Shown: positions 37,492 to 47,430 of the stretch, piece after piece
Numbering within the stretch: position 1 is the stretch's first letter
How the letters are laid out: every line of letters begins with the position of its first letter
Source: Paenibacillus polymyxa M1
GTDB taxonomy: Bacteria > Bacillota > Bacilli > Paenibacillales > Paenibacillaceae
Length of the DNA: 64,000 bases
Reading direction: 5' to 3'
Assembly (NCBI RefSeq): GCF_000237325.1
Contig: NC_017542.1
Coordinates: 1,371,501 to 1,435,500, forward strand
Position numbers and translations under genes: made by a program
Notes under the pieces: model-generated
What the model saw: the letters and a program-made list of their open reading frames with translations, nothing else
Told to the model about the DNA's origin: nothing
Database searches by the model: none

Positions 37492-37773
37492 ATGATCAAA
37501 CCTTTGGGTGAACGCGTATTGGTGGAAGCAATTGAGCAAGAAACAACGACTTCCTTCGGAATCGTACTTCCTGACTCTGCCAAGGAAAAGCCGCAAGAAG
37601 GCAAAATTATCGCGGTTGGCGCAGGCGCATTGAAAGACGGTGCCCGTATTCCTCTGGAAGTAAAAGAAGGCGACCGTGTCATTTTCTCCAAATACGCTGG
37701 AACGGAAATCAAATATGAAGGTAAAGAATATTTGATTATGAAAGAAAGCGATATCCACGCGATCATCGGTTAA
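37492..37773 (+). CDS. groES: co-chaperonin GroES
   Basis: A 93-aa co-chaperonin that caps the GroEL ring. It starts [17 protein letters not shown] and contains [20 protein letters not shown] and a C-terminal [11 protein letters not shown]. It lies under the CIRCE-controlled promoter and 73 bp before groEL. The ATG follows AAGGAGG. Confidence 0.97.
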   Translation: MIKPLGERVLVEAIEQETTTSFGIVLPDSAKEKPQEGKIIAVGAGALKDGARIPLEVKEGDRVIFSKYAGTEIKYEGKEYLIMKESDIHAIIG

Positions 37774-37831
37774 CCGGAACCCGGACAAGACCTAAATATA
37801 GGAATTGAAACAAATCATTCATAATCCATAG

Positions 37832-39475
<1,644 letters not shown>

Positions 39476-39571
39476 GGCTTTTAAGCCCAGCATTATGTGC
39501 CCAGCAGAGCAGATTACTGTCTAATTTAGACGTTAATTTGTGAAGCAGTCACGTTATGAATTATAAATGAT

Positions 39572-39617
39572 AAAAAGACCACTTCTTAATAATCTCATTA
39601 AGGAGTGGTCTTTTTGT
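39572..39617 (+). terminator. terminator after intact groEL
   Basis: AAAAAGACCACTTCTTAAT pairs with ATTAAGGAGTGGTCTTTTT with one mismatched position, followed by GTTG. It is unrelated in sequence to the terminator after the second groEL 3' copy. Confidence 0.88.
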
Positions 39618-39706
39618 TGTTGTAATTTGTTTATCAAGATTTTTCTTTCAACTCTAAGTAGTTCAACTGGATTAATATCTAAAACGGGCGATACTTTGTA
39701 TAAATG

Positions 39707-39963
39707 ATGTTTATGTTTTTGATTGTGTTGTTAACAGCTTGTAGCAGTAATATGAATACTTCTGAAAAAAATACAATTACAATATTATTCAAGATGCATC
39801 TAATACTAACAATATTGAAAAGAAAGTAATTTGTAGCAAAGGAATTATTGAAGAAAGAGCATTTTTCTTTAATAGAGTTCAAGAATATTCTCAAGTTGCA
39901 GAACTGCCTACGGCAAATAATGATATAAAGTTATATCTATCTTACGACTTCATGTATGATTGA
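39707..39963 (+). pseudogene. decayed lipoprotein gene (frameshifted)
   Basis: ATG 39707 opens MFMFLIVLLTACSSNMNTSE, a short signal peptide with lipobox LTAC. The frame closes after about 35 codons, but after a one-base shift near 39770 it continues as IIQDASNTNNIEKKVICSKG and on to LYLSYDFMYD with a stop at 39961. This looks like one gene broken by a single indel. The family was not recognised. Confidence 0.55.
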
Positions 39964-40076
39964 CTCTCATTACAGGAAGGCTTTGATACATTATCAGACA
40001 GTGCATTATATCTCCATTTTAAGAACGTCATTGACATGAGAAACTACAATTATTAGTCATCTCATTATAAAATAAA

Positions 40077-40285
40077 AGAATTGCTGAAAATAGAGCGGAA
40101 GAAGCTGAGGCAACTCGAAAATTTATTGAGAAGTGAAGTCTTTTGATCCTAGTATCGGAATGTCCGCGGAGAAAGTTCTTGAGTCAACTTGGGGTGAATC
40201 CAATGCTTTAAATAAAACGACTACTCTCTACACCTGTGGCAGAAATATCAGTAGAAGCACGAATAGGGCGTCTAGCTATATTTAA
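40077..40285 (+). pseudogene. remnant of a small secreted/lipoprotein-type gene
   Basis: RIAENRAEEAEATRKFIEK (40077-40133) ends in a stop. In another frame DPSIGMSAEKVLESTWGES continues to NALNKTTT before degenerating. The pattern D-P-x-I-G-M-x-x-x-x-V-L-x-S-T-W-G occurs in small Firmicute lipoprotein-like proteins. The shift between the two parts and the ragged end show decay. About 400 bp after it (40286-40692) hold no gene. Confidence 0.45.
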
Positions 40286-40692
40286 TTCTTTCGAAACCAC
40301 TTTTTCAGATCATTATCCAACACTATAAACCTCCTTTGTAAGTAAATATTATTAAAATTCTATTTTCTCAATCTTTCCTTTTTTATTATGATATATGGTA
40401 AAATCTCGGCAAATCATTAACTTTGCCATTCTCTACAGGGAATATTTCAATTTTAGAGTATAAGCAACTACGAAGTGGAAAGTTTGCTCCGAGAAGAACC
40501 CATAAATATATTAAGTTTAAAATCTTTTTGCTGTAACATACTGAACGTCCCATAGCCACTCTATCATAGTTTTTTTAACTTTTCTAATGAGTGCTACTAT
40601 TCATAAATTTTATTCGTATTTCTTTTCCAACTAGACTGGCTAGCTTTTGTCAATAAGATGCTGATTCATCTTTTTTCAGAATCTGAAGGACT

Positions 40693-40974
40693 ATGGTGTA
40701 CTGCCATGAATTCGTGCTTCTCTTGGACGTAGTAGTTGCATATGCCAATATTCGCTGCGAGAACAATGATGAAAACCAGCACTGGATTCAGCTACATACC
40801 ACCAATGGACGTTCTGTACTTACTGAAGTGACGTTGAAAGCGAGTAGAAACGCACTGCCAAATGCAATCTACATCGTTAGATCAACGAACATAGGATCTT
40901 TCATACGTCGTTTCGCCAAAATTGTTACCTTAATTCAATTGGAATATGCTAGGATATATAATAGGTCATTATAA
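40693..40974 (+). pseudogene. possible LytTR-domain remnant
   Basis: A 93-codon open frame whose middle, HWIQLHTTNGRSVLTEVTL followed by LPNAIYIVRSTNIGSF, resembles the DNA-binding LytTR domain. The first ~30 and last ~20 residues do not fit, there is no clear ribosome site, and the length is short. It may be a decayed regulator or a chance frame. Confidence 0.3.
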
Positions 40975-41062
40975 CCATTTCTGTCTCTTGTCCAAAGTGG
41001 CATCAAATTTAGAGCATAAATTAAATACAGGACAACTTCAAAATGCAAAATAGAGTTGTCCT
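40934..41062 (+). promoter_or_regulatory. putative promoter and inverted repeat upstream of the three-gene cassette
   Basis: TTCAAT (40934) and a perfect TATAAT (40957) are 17 bp apart. Further on, AGGACAACT (41029) and AGTTGTCCT (41054) make a perfect 9-bp stem with a 16-nt loop, ending 27 nt before the ATG at 41090. There is no T tract, so an operator or mRNA structure is more likely than a terminator. Confidence 0.4.
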
Positions 41063-41089
41063 AACCTAAAAGTTCTGGAGGAATACAGG

Positions 41090-42334
41090 ATGAACGTCAA
41101 CGGAGCACTTAGAAAGTTTTTTCGAAAAGTAAATAGAGAAAATGTGGAAAAACTTATGAAAGAAAAAGGGGTATTTCCTACTGATAAAAAAATCAAGAGT
41201 AAAAGAGAGTTGTATCCGTATTTTATGGAATTAGAGTCAATCGTAAGTGAGGAAGAGGTTGTAGATTTAGTTGAAATGGCGGTTCATGTAAAGACAAAAG
41301 GATTGCCAGCGTTTACTCATAAATTAGCCAATAAAGATTTCTTTGTAGGGAAGACTCCTGAAGAACTTTCTGGAAGTTTTGAGTATAAAGTACATCCTAT
41401 TGGAGATATTTATACCATTTCAACAAAAATGGCTAATACAACTGGTGGGAGATTAAAAATCGATTATATATTAAAAAAGTACGAAGAATCGTGGAGAAAT
41501 GGTGAACTAAATATAGAAAGTTTATCTGCTGTTTATAAATCAAGTATTGATATTGATTTAGAAAAAAATATTCTTACAATTTTCGCAGGTGACGATGAAA
41601 CTCATAGTATCATTGAAACATTTATTGGTATGGTTCTAAAATTACCAATTCAAACATATAGAATAAAAGCTTCAAACACCACTCTTTCGTGGGAACAAAA
41701 TGCAAGTTATTTGACCGCTCTCTTTTTAGATTTTGTTTTTAATAGACTCAAAAACAAAGGGATTGAGTCCAGTTTTTCCCATATTAAATTTAAAATAGCT
41801 AGTGACGACATAAAGGAGGTTACAATAAATGGTAAAAATATTTTGAATTCTTATTTAGCATGCGAATATGTAGTTTTAGGGAGAGACATCATTCAATTTA
41901 AGACATCAATGGTACAAGGCGCACGAACTTTTTCGTGTAATTTCGAGTTAAAGGGAAGCGATTTGCTTAAAATAGTTGTTCTTGATATCTCAGATGAAAA
42001 TCTCAAAGAACAAATTATGAGGCATATTCAAGAAGAATACATCCTCATGTGTGAACAAGGTATTGTTAATTATAAAGAAATAAGTAAATTACTCGAAAAA
42101 ATATACGAACGATTTATGAATAAAGAAAAACTATTTCAAGATACACTACGAGAAAATTTAGTTTCGAGTATATCACAGTTGGGATACTTATTAGAATACA
42201 CTGAAAAGAATGACTTATCCAAAGAAGCCTTGTCACTCATGATTGAAAGTAGCAAGGTCTTACTTGAAAATTTAGACGTTACAGAGAAGGATTCACTGAT
42301 TCAACTACTTACTTCGTGGCTCGAATCAGAGTAA
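41090..42334 (+). CDS. unknown protein, gene 1 of groEL-linked cassette
   Basis: A 414-aa protein I do not recognise. It is predicted soluble, Lys/Glu-rich and AT-rich in codon use, unlike neighbouring core genes. The N-terminus (ALRKFFRKVNRENVEKLMKE) is basic and helical. A mixed alpha/beta middle contains SIDIDLEKNILTIFAGDDET and a possible membrane-proximal stretch IETFIGMVLKLPIQ. The C-terminal ~120 residues look helical (ISKLLEKIYERFMNKEKLF to the end). No nuclease, helicase, ATPase or HTH motif is visible. GGAGGAATACAGG precedes the ATG. The downstream gene starts 43 bp later, so an operon with the 203- and 359-aa proteins is likely. Confidence 0.75.
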   Translation: MNVNGALRKFFRKVNRENVEKLMKEKGVFPTDKKIKSKRELYPYFMELESIVSEEEVVDLVEMAVHVKTKGLPAFTHKLANKDFFVGKTPEELSGSFEYKVHPIGDIYTISTKMANTTGGRLKIDYILKKYEESWRNGELNIESLSAVYKSSIDIDLEKNILTIFAGDDETHSIIETFIGMVLKLPIQTYRIKASNTTLSWEQNASYLTALFLDFVFNRLKNKGIESSFSHIKFKIASDDIKEVTINGKNILNSYLACEYVVLGRDIIQFKTSMVQGARTFSCNFELKGSDLLKIVVLDISDENLKEQIMRHIQEEYILMCEQGIVNYKEISKLLEKIYERFMNKEKLFQDTLRENLVSSISQLGYLLEYTEKNDLSKEALSLMIESSKVLLENLDVTEKDSLIQLLTSWLESE

Positions 42335-42377
42335 AATGACTTATCACTAATAACTGATTGGTAGGTGAAAATACATT

Positions 42378-42989
42378 ATGATTCTAGAAAGAGACTGCAT
42401 TGGATATTCAATTGATAGAGCGATAAAAGTAGACTCAATAACAGTAAGTAACTTTGAGAAAATAGAGATGTTATCTGATTGTACTAACTATCAAATTCAT
42501 CAATATAATTGGGTTGACCCAATAAAATATAAAGAAAAATTGATTAGTAAATCCACTAAGTCTGTCTCAATGATATATTTTAAAAACCAACTAACTATTT
42601 TCTTGTTTGGTAATTCTGAAAGCAATATTTCATATGTGGAGTCAAGATTAAAAAGATTGTTTTCAGTGAAATTTAAGAAGGTTGACTTATATCCTAAAAT
42701 TATTAATAAATTGTCGTCGAATAATTATAAACTTAAAGTTATAAATATTCAGTTTGTAAGAGTTAAAGATAACTTGGAAAAATGGGTATCAATAGATGCT
42801 ATTGGGCTATCTAAGAATGAGTTTTTAAAAATCATAAATGAAGAAAATCCTCAAACTATCAGCCTATATGACGAGTTAAATAAAGCGTATTTTAGTGTAG
42901 ATATAAATTCATCGCTCTCATTTAATGATACTACAACCATATCAGATATAGTAGGAGTCCTTGAGTATGTTAGTTCGTGTATTTCTTAA
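42378..42989 (+). CDS. unknown protein, gene 2 of groEL-linked cassette
   Basis: A 203-aa predicted soluble protein of unknown family. Strand-rich segments such as SVSMIYFKNQLTIFLFGNSE and LKVINIQFVRVKDNLEKWVS alternate with Lys-rich helices. No catalytic motif is evident. Its 3' end overlaps gene 3 by 23 bp, so the two are translated together. It may form a complex with the membrane protein that follows; this is inference from coupling only. Confidence 0.72.
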   Translation: MILERDCIGYSIDRAIKVDSITVSNFEKIEMLSDCTNYQIHQYNWVDPIKYKEKLISKSTKSVSMIYFKNQLTIFLFGNSESNISYVESRLKRLFSVKFKKVDLYPKIINKLSSNNYKLKVINIQFVRVKDNLEKWVSIDAIGLSKNEFLKIINEENPQTISLYDELNKAYFSVDINSSLSFNDTTTISDIVGVLEYVSSCIS

Positions 42990-44046
42990 AAGATGGTATT
43001 CTATTTTTCTTTATTTTGTTTCTTTAGTGTTTATCTCAATTTATATTTTTAAGGGGATTTGTGGGATGAACTATCCTCCAAACTCCAGAGATACAATTGA
43101 ACTAATCAGTTGGCTGTTTTCAGGAGTGGTTTCAATTATATCATTCTTGTCAATTTTTGTTGGGTTTGTTTATGACAACAAATTAATTAATGCGTCTTCA
43201 TCATTAAAACAAATTTATAAACCTTACGGATTAGAGTTTGAAAATTATCAAACAACTCTAATTGATTATCAACAGTATGTATCTAAAGGATTAACATTAA
43301 ATTCAATTTATTGGGTTATACTTGTTACATCCAATTTATCAATTATTATTTGGTTAATTAGTCTTGAAATAGTTAATAATATTTTTCCTATTTCCTTTAA
43401 CTTCAATAATATTACTAATATTTTTCTTTTTATAATGTGGTTGATTTTTAGTTTCCTTTTGACCTTTCTAGTTTTTTATTTGAATAGAATCAAAAACAAT
43501 AAAGACCCTTTAGGTAAAGGATATTTGCCCAAACCAAATCAATTACTTGATATGAATTTTCTTGTGACCCAAGACGTGGATATGGATGAGATTATTCAAA
43601 AGGCATTACCTATTGTAGAATTGTATTCAAATCCAGAACCACAAAACAATTACGAAATGAATTTGGTGTTTCCTCTTCCAATAAGCAACTATAAATATGT
43701 AATAAAAATTTATGATATTAATAAGCGGCTCTTACTTCGCTGTTTTGGTTATTATGAACTACAGTCTTCTTTTGGAAAGAGACAGCATATAACAGTAATA
43801 AACAACATGAGTGATTCTATTTATAATTTAATTGATGAGAATGCATCTGCTGAGATCAAAGTTTATAGTGCTTTCGATAATTCCTTGTTAGGGAGAATGA
43901 GTCTTTCATTTCAAGTAACCTCAAGCAAAAAAAATAGTCAAATAGAACGTTCAATAAGCCATCTGATAGCACGTGATATTGATCAAGGTTTAATTACTAT
44001 AATTAATAATTCGTTTCATTCTTGTCAGGTGGAGAACGGTTTTTGA
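42967..44046 (+). CDS. unknown membrane protein, gene 3 of groEL-linked cassette
   Basis: A 359-aa protein with four predicted transmembrane segments in its first ~180 residues: WYSIFLYFVSLVFISIYIF, a second near 45-65, YWVILVTSNLSIIIWLI, and IFLFIMWLIFSFLLTFLVFY. They are followed by a soluble domain of ~175 residues (NYEMNLVFPLPISNYKYVI onward, beta-rich). ATG 42967 is 9 nt after AGGAG; TTG 42961 is too close. A small membrane module fused to a soluble domain and coupled to two soluble proteins is a common layout for defence or toxin effectors, but no family match was recognised. Confidence 0.75.
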   Translation: MLVRVFLKRWYSIFLYFVSLVFISIYIFKGICGMNYPPNSRDTIELISWLFSGVVSIISFLSIFVGFVYDNKLINASSSLKQIYKPYGLEFENYQTTLIDYQQYVSKGLTLNSIYWVILVTSNLSIIIWLISLEIVNNIFPISFNFNNITNIFLFIMWLIFSFLLTFLVFYLNRIKNNKDPLGKGYLPKPNQLLDMNFLVTQDVDMDEIIQKALPIVELYSNPEPQNNYEMNLVFPLPISNYKYVIKIYDINKRLLLRCFGYYELQSSFGKRQHITVINNMSDSIYNLIDENASAEIKVYSAFDNSLLGRMSLSFQVTSSKKNSQIERSISHLIARDIDQGLITIINNSFHSCQVENGF

Positions 44047-44192
44047 TGGATTAGTGCTATTACATTATTTAAATGACTCATACCATAAAAAAATCGCATC
44101 TACTGAAAATTTTAAAAAATCGTTAATGTTGCAAAAGACAAATTTTGCGACATTTATCTGGAAATAATATTAATATGGAGTAAGTGTCATGG
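44047..44192. other. AT-rich spacer before the second groEL 3' copy
   Basis: About 146 bp with stops in all frames and no terminator with a T tract. It ends abruptly at the groEL-derived repeat. Confidence 0.4.
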
Positions 44193-44339
44193 GACCCTGC
44201 GAAAGTAACTCGTTATGCATTGAAAAACGCAGCTTCCGTAGCGGCTATGTTCCTGACTACTGAAGCAGTTATCGCTGACAAGCCAGAACCAGAAAAGGCT
44301 GCAATGCCTGACATGGGCGGAATGGGCGGCATGATGTAA
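44193..44339 (+). repeat. groEL 3'-end repeat, copy 2 (orphan fragment)
   Basis: Encodes the last 48 residues of GroEL in frame, [17 protein letters not shown] through to a Gly-Gly-Met tail and stop, with no start. Against copy 1 there are three substitutions (one changes Gln to Lys) and 9 bp fewer. The strong terminator at 44373 follows, so this is probably the original groEL end displaced by the insertion. It is either an attachment-like scar or a tandem-recombination scar. Confidence 0.92.
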
Positions 44340-44372
44340 TAAGGGCCTCAAAAACCTGTAATCCCGCTATTT

Positions 44373-44401
44373 AAAGGGCTCCCGAGAGGGAGCCCTTTTT
44401 T
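44373..44401 (+). terminator. strong terminator, probably the ancestral groESL terminator
   Basis: AAAGGGCTCCC pairs with GGGAGCCCTTT around CGAGA-type loop bases, followed by TTTTTT. The DNA from here to 44781 has no other gene. Confidence 0.9.
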
Positions 44402-44781
44402 ATACCATTGCTACACCATGAGTGCTCAAGCAGCTTGCAGCAGAGTTTATGTAATTCGGCAGTTTACGTTAGATCATTTGCTCTAATAGTTTCTAACATA
44501 CTGGTTGATTGATAACTCGCACAGGTGAAAATTAAAAAGAAAATAGGTTTTCTGGTATGCAGAGGTTGACCAATGTGTCGGCCTTTTTGATTTTCTTTAA
44601 TATGTGAATAGGAACAAATTCATGAAGAAAAGCCCAGGGCACGAATATGTATGCATTGTAATGACTCCAACCCGAATCCAGAGAATACAACAATGGGCGC
44701 GTCCTTTTGCGATCAACTCAATTGTCAGATCCCTTTATTGTGGTGTAGTATATATTCAAATTATCCAAAGGGGGAAGTTTT

Positions 44782-45405
44782 GTGGAGCTTCAAACTATAT
44801 TAGCTTTTTTGGGAGCAGCAATTGTTCTCACCATTATGCCGGGCCCCGACAACGTGTTCACACTGACACAGAGCATAGCAAAAGGTAGGAATGCAGGGAT
44901 ATTTACTACTTTAGGCCTTTGCACGGGATTGTTGGTTCATATTTTTGCAGCAACCTTCGGCCTCGCGGCAATAATTTATCAATCTTCCTTGGCGTTTGCA
45001 GTAATCAAATACGCTGGAGCAGCTTATCTATTATTTTTGGCGTATAAGTCATTTAGAGCAAAAGATACGAGTTTTGAACTTAAGAGTGGAGATACCTTAA
45101 ATTACAAATCATTGTATAAAAAAGGTGTTATCATGAATGTATTGAATCCCAAAATATCACTTTTTTTCTTGGCTTTTCTCCCTCAGTTCGTAAACCAAGG
45201 AAGTGGTAATGTTTCTACTCAAATGCTAGTTCTTGGAGTAGTATTTTTAATGCAAACTTTAGTGCTTTTTATTTTGATAAGTATTTTTGCTGGAAAAGTA
45301 GGCTCCTTTCTACGGAGAAATCCATCCTTTTCTAAAAAAATCAATTATATTCAAGGCTCGTTATTTACACTTATCGGATTAAAAATCGCATTTACCCAAA
45401 AATAA
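44782..45405 (+). CDS. LysE/RhtB family amino-acid exporter
   Basis: A 207-aa membrane protein with five to six helices. Family landmarks are IVLTIMPGPDNVFTLTQSIA at the N-terminus and GVIMNVLNPKISLFFLAFLPQF in the middle. The family exports lysine, threonine, homoserine or similar compounds; the substrate is unknown. GTG 44782 follows GGGGGAAG. A terminator follows at 45427. A truncated relative lies at 46891-47166. Confidence 0.88.
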   Translation: MELQTILAFLGAAIVLTIMPGPDNVFTLTQSIAKGRNAGIFTTLGLCTGLLVHIFAATFGLAAIIYQSSLAFAVIKYAGAAYLLFLAYKSFRAKDTSFELKSGDTLNYKSLYKKGVIMNVLNPKISLFFLAFLPQFVNQGSGNVSTQMLVLGVVFLMQTLVLFILISIFAGKVGSFLRRNPSFSKKINYIQGSLFTLIGLKIAFTQK

Positions 45406-45426
45406 TAGATTTTCAAACCAATCATT

Positions 45427-45458
45427 AAGGACTAGCTGTTGAGCTAGTTCTTTTTTTG
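45427..45458 (+). terminator. terminator after lysE-like gene
   Basis: GGACTAGCT pairs with AGCTAGTTC around GTTG, followed by TTTTTTT. Confidence 0.85.
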
Positions 45459-45520
45459 TTGAAAAAGCATACAACCCACGGGTTGACCTTTAGCCGGGCG
45501 ATGTTGAATAAGAGAAGCTA

Positions 45521-45664
45521 AAGCAGTCCATTGTGAGGTTTGGTTACATCGCCCCGATCATTTGGAACGAACGCACCGGGAACATAGTGGACGGTCACCA
45601 ACGGTACAAGATCATGGTCAACGAGTTGGAGCATACGGACAGGCCTATGCCTATCTTTTCCTAG
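45521..45664 (+). pseudogene. phage-type ParB-domain remnant
   Basis: A 47-residue open stretch with no start, KQSIVRFGYIAPIIWNERTG followed by NIVDGHQRYKIMVNEL, matches the N-terminal ParB/sulfiredoxin-like domain of phage and mobile-element proteins (usual GGHQR reads DGHQR). Both ends are missing. It is a fossil of a prophage or conjugative element. Confidence 0.6.
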
Positions 45665-45742
45665 ATGAAGTCAACAGCCCAATCTTTTTGGTTAATTGCA
45701 CAATAAGCTAATTTGACTAGACTTTGGAGGTGACCATTAATT

Positions 45743-46522
45743 ATGTTTCGACATTATTGTTGGCAAAAGAGAATGCATCGGAGAAAATTTAGAAGATGTG
45801 CAGTTAAAAAGGTCAAAGTTTTGCCGAAGGTCATTGTTAAAGGGATTAGAGGACCTCAAGGACCGCAGGGACCCCAAGGACTGCCAGGTCCACAGGGAGT
45901 TCCAGGTGCTCAAGGTCAGCAAGGACTACAAGGTTTTCAAGGAATTCCCGGCCCTGCAGGGCCAGTAGGAGTAACGGGACCGGCAGGAGCAGTAGGACCA
46001 GCAGGACAGGCAGGAGCAATAGGACCAGCAGGACCAGCAGGACCAGCGGGAGCAATAGGACCAGCAGGACCAGCGGGAGCAACGGGGCCAGCAGGACCAG
46101 CAGGGCCTGCTGGCGTCGGGATATCAGATTTCTTAAGTGTTTTCCGAGCAGATCCTGGCACGGGGACTGACACAGTTCCGGGTAACACACCAATTACCTT
46201 TACTGGGGTTTTAGCGAATGTTGGAGGTGCATTTACTTTCACTCCTCCATCCCCAACGATAACAATTAACGAAACGGGGAGCTACTTCATCTCATTTTCT
46301 ATTCATAACCAAGGTGATGCTGACTTCAATCTCACTGTTAACGGAACTCCTATAACACCTTTACCTTTCTCAGGTAATGGTGGGGGGCCTACCGCAGCTG
46401 AAGTTATTGTAACCGTTACAACAGTTCCAACTACAATACAATTGGTAAATGCCAACGCAACTCCTGCTCAGTTGCACAATAATATTAATACAACTATGAC
46501 AATATTAAAGTTGACGCCTTAA
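45743..46522 (+). CDS. collagen-like (Gly-X-Y repeat) surface protein
   Basis: A 259-aa protein. The first ~35 residues are very basic ([18 protein letters not shown]), followed by about 30 uninterrupted Gly-X-Y triplets (~37-126), mostly GPQ, GPA and GAx, and a C-terminal beta-rich domain (~130-259, with [20 protein letters not shown]) of the BclA/TNF-like type. Such proteins form trimers on exosporium, spore or cell surfaces, or in phage fibres. No ordinary signal peptide is visible. The repeat DNA is built of 9-bp GGACCAGCA-like units that can expand or contract. It is flanked by phage remnants. Confidence 0.82.
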   Translation: MFRHYCWQKRMHRRKFRRCAVKKVKVLPKVIVKGIRGPQGPQGPQGLPGPQGVPGAQGQQGLQGFQGIPGPAGPVGVTGPAGAVGPAGQAGAIGPAGPAGPAGAIGPAGPAGATGPAGPAGPAGVGISDFLSVFRADPGTGTDTVPGNTPITFTGVLANVGGAFTFTPPSPTITINETGSYFISFSIHNQGDADFNLTVNGTPITPLPFSGNGGGPTAAEVIVTVTTVPTTIQLVNANATPAQLHNNINTTMTILKLTP

Positions 46523-46635
46523 TATTGTTACTTAGTAGTAGCTTATTCAGCAAATGGCTTAAGGTTTATGTCTTTTATCCAGTCAGTTTGTCTAATTATT
46601 CAGAGACCTAAGCTATAGAGGCAGTGAAATGCATA

Positions 46636-46815
46636 ATGCCTAGAGAGAGAAGTCCTGAACGGGACAAAGTCAGACACATGTAGTTGGAGAGCAGCGGGAC
46701 GATGCGATTTAAGGATATCACCGCTGCTCTTTCTGTTCCTGAAAGTCGGGTCCGCAAATGGAAGCACATTACCATGGCATCCGCGCCAGTTTTATTGGGA
46801 GCATCCTTTTGAGTC
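46636..46815 (+). pseudogene. phage terminase small-subunit remnant
   Basis: MPRERSPERDKVRHM, a stop, then LESSGTMRFKDITAALSVPE and SRVRKWKHI match the N-terminal DNA-binding region of phage TerS proteins (RSPxRDKA...GxxxxKDIAxxLxVxxxxIRKWK). The in-frame TAG and the missing C-terminus show decay. Together with the ParB remnant it marks an old prophage. Confidence 0.55.
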
Positions 46816-46890
46816 GGATACAACAGTGATCGAATTGCACATTAGCTTCAAAAGGATGAATGTTAGGTATTGAAATATGGCTGATGGCTT

Positions 46891-47166
46891 TCTTTCATAT
46901 TAATAAAGTCAGCCGTAGCATTTGAAGTAGTCAAATATGCGGGTGTAATACCAGGTTATAATCCCAGTTTGCAGTTTTTACTGATGGGTTCTCTTTACGC
47001 TCTACTTTCGATTTTATGGTTTACTACAATCGTATTATTGTTAAATTACATAAGAAAATGGTTAATGTCACCCAAAGTTCAGAATATTATCGATAAGGCC
47101 ACGGGACTCGTGCTGATTGGATTTGGTTTAAATATGATCTTCAAAGTTCAAAAAACAGGATCATAA
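46891..47166 (+). pseudogene. LysE-family exporter remnant with internal deletion
   Basis: KSAVAFEVVKYAGV, which resembles the segment near residue 70 of LysE-family proteins, is joined after a few unrelated residues to LQFLLMGSLYALLSILWF and the normal C-terminal end (TGLVLIGFGLNMIFKVQK). The central third and the N-terminus are lost. It is not a close copy of the intact exporter at 44782. Confidence 0.6.
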
Positions 47167-47223
47167 ATAAAGGGACGGGCTATAGAAGCTCGTTCTTTTT
47201 TGTTGGGAGGTTGAACGCCTTGC

Positions 47224-47261
47224 ATGAAAGCGTTGACATGAATTTCAACCCTCTATATACT
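47224..47261 (+). promoter_or_regulatory. sigma-A promoter overlapped by a perfect cre box
   Basis: TTGACA (47233) and TATACT (47256) are 17 bp apart. ATGAAAGCGTTGACAT (47224-47239) fits every position of the CcpA-binding consensus WTGNAANCGNWNNCWW and covers the -35 box, so catabolite repression is expected. Confidence 0.85.
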
Positions 47262-47292
47262 TAGCTTAGTTAAATGAGAATGAATAGCACTA

Positions 47293-47320
47293 GGATTGTT
47301 ACTGTTACGCAGGCAAAACC
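47293..47320 (+). promoter_or_regulatory. ribonucleic antiterminator (RAT) of the LicT/SacY/BglG type
   Basis: GGATTGTTACTG-TTAC-GCAGGCAAAACC matches the RAT hairpin that BglG-family antiterminators bind when a beta-glucoside or related PTS sugar is present. Its last bases are also the first arm of the terminator at 47315, so the two structures exclude each other, as in bgl/lic/sac leaders. No bglG/licT or PTS gene is found in the window. Confidence 0.85.
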
Positions 47321-47379
47321 TAAGGAACAAAATGTTAAGATCCAAGGATCTTATGTATTTTGTTATCTTAGGTTTTTTT
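47315..47379 (+). terminator. RAT-controlled terminator
   Basis: AAAACCTAAG pairs with CTTAGGTTTT, ACAAAAT with ATTTTGT, and AAGATCC with GGATCTT in one long stem. TTTTTTT follows. Confidence 0.9.
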
Positions 47380-47430
47380 GTTTATGGAGAGAGGGAGGTA
47401 TTATGTTCACATCTGAGAGGAGCGACAAAC

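Noticed and set aside
44604..44888. 94-codon plus-strand frame before the LysE gene
   Set aside because: It overlaps the exporter start in another frame and shows no motif or ribosome site.
45850..46110. CRISPR-like repeat array
   Set aside because: The 9-bp repeats code for Gly-Pro-Ala/Gln triplets in frame and have no spacers; they belong to the collagen-like gene.
47296..47430. AraC regulator starting upstream at 47296
   Set aside because: The extra residues would be encoded by the RAT/terminator leader; TTG 47431 has the ribosome site and fits the family.
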